NCBI GenBank assembly: GCA_027023325.1 | Contig: JALVVQ010000310.1 | Coordinates: 1-6,340, forward strand | DNA from: Campylobacteraceae bacterium | GTDB lineage: Bacteria > Campylobacterota > Campylobacteria > Campylobacterales > Sulfurovaceae | Length of the DNA: 6,340 bases | Reading direction: 5' to 3' | Part shown: piece by piece, positions 6,233 through 6,340 of the stretch | Layout of the letters: every line of letters starts with the position of its first letter | Position numbering within the stretch: position 1 is the first letter of the stretch | Translations under genes and position numbers: made by a program | The notes under the pieces: model-generated | The model's database searches: none | What the model was told of the DNA's origin: nothing | The model's input: only the letters and a program-made list of their open reading frames with translations

Positions 6233-6289
6233 AAGAAAAACATATAATTAAAATAAAGAGGAAGAAATAAAAAAGAAAGTAAAAACGTT
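6233..6289 (-). terminator. U-rich tract after 5S rRNA, possible rRNA operon terminator
   Basis: On the minus strand the bases after the 5S end are strongly pyrimidine-rich with several T runs (GTTTTTACTTTCTTTTTT and further on). Such a tract fits transcription termination, perhaps using the folded 5S end in place of a separate hairpin. No independent GC-rich hairpin is visible, so the call is tentative. Confidence 0.3.
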
Positions 6290-6340
6290 TCAAGATGGCA
6301 CTGACCTACATTCCCACAGACGTAGCCTGCAGTATTATCG
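6290..6340 (-). rRNA. rrf: 5S ribosomal RNA, 3' part (5' end outside window)
   Basis: On the minus strand the edge reads CGATAATACTGCAGGC, then CTGTGGGAATGTAGGTC and TGCCA. This matches the conserved 3' half of bacterial 5S rRNA: the CGAUGRUAC-like segment, a helix IV/V region with GGGAAxGUAGGUC, and the GCCA start of the 3' strand of helix I. The mature end is placed about 6290 by analogy with E. coli (GCCAGGCA); it may differ by a few bases. The gene runs on beyond the right edge, where the rest of an rRNA operon is expected. Confidence 0.88.

Overview
The window looks like chromosomal DNA of a Campylobacterota (epsilonproteobacterial) bacterium, probably a free-living Sulfurovum/Sulfurimonas-type organism. 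The grounds are a short meso-DAP-type MurE preceded directly by a small TPR-like gene (an order I recall from Campylobacter), promoters with a good -10 box and no clear -35, and the general protein style. The genus is inference; no database search was possible.

Layout. All complete genes lie on the minus strand, so the transcriptional order runs from the right edge to the left. At the right edge is the 3' end of a 5S rRNA gene, i.e. the end of an rRNA operon. A 240-bp AT-rich intergenic stretch follows, with a TATAAT promoter and three TTTGGG(C)TA boxes. Next is a three-gene polar amino acid ABC importer: ATPase (5308-6048), periplasmic binding protein (4425-5231) and permease (3450-4421). 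A perfect 13-bp inverted repeat lies between the ATPase and the binding protein. An 81-bp gap with an extended -10 promoter leads to a TPR-like gene (2799-3368) that is one base from murE (1502-2797). After a 41-bp gap comes a gene for a prokaryotic ionotropic glutamate-receptor-like potassium channel (378-1460). At the left edge, convergent to everything else, is the C-terminal end of a multi-spanning membrane protein on the plus strand.

How the genes fit together. The ABC genes encode a complete importer for a polar amino acid, with a single permease gene (presumably a homodimer) that carries an unusual periplasmic insert. MurE adds meso-diaminopimelate to the peptidoglycan precursor. The channel has a split amino-acid-binding domain of the same fold as the ABC binding protein, interrupted by a KcsA-type pore with the potassium filter TVGYGD. 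It should be a ligand-gated potassium channel in the inner membrane with its sensor in the periplasm. The channel is the most notable item. I see no mobile element, CRISPR array, defence system or phage gene, and no wholly new system.
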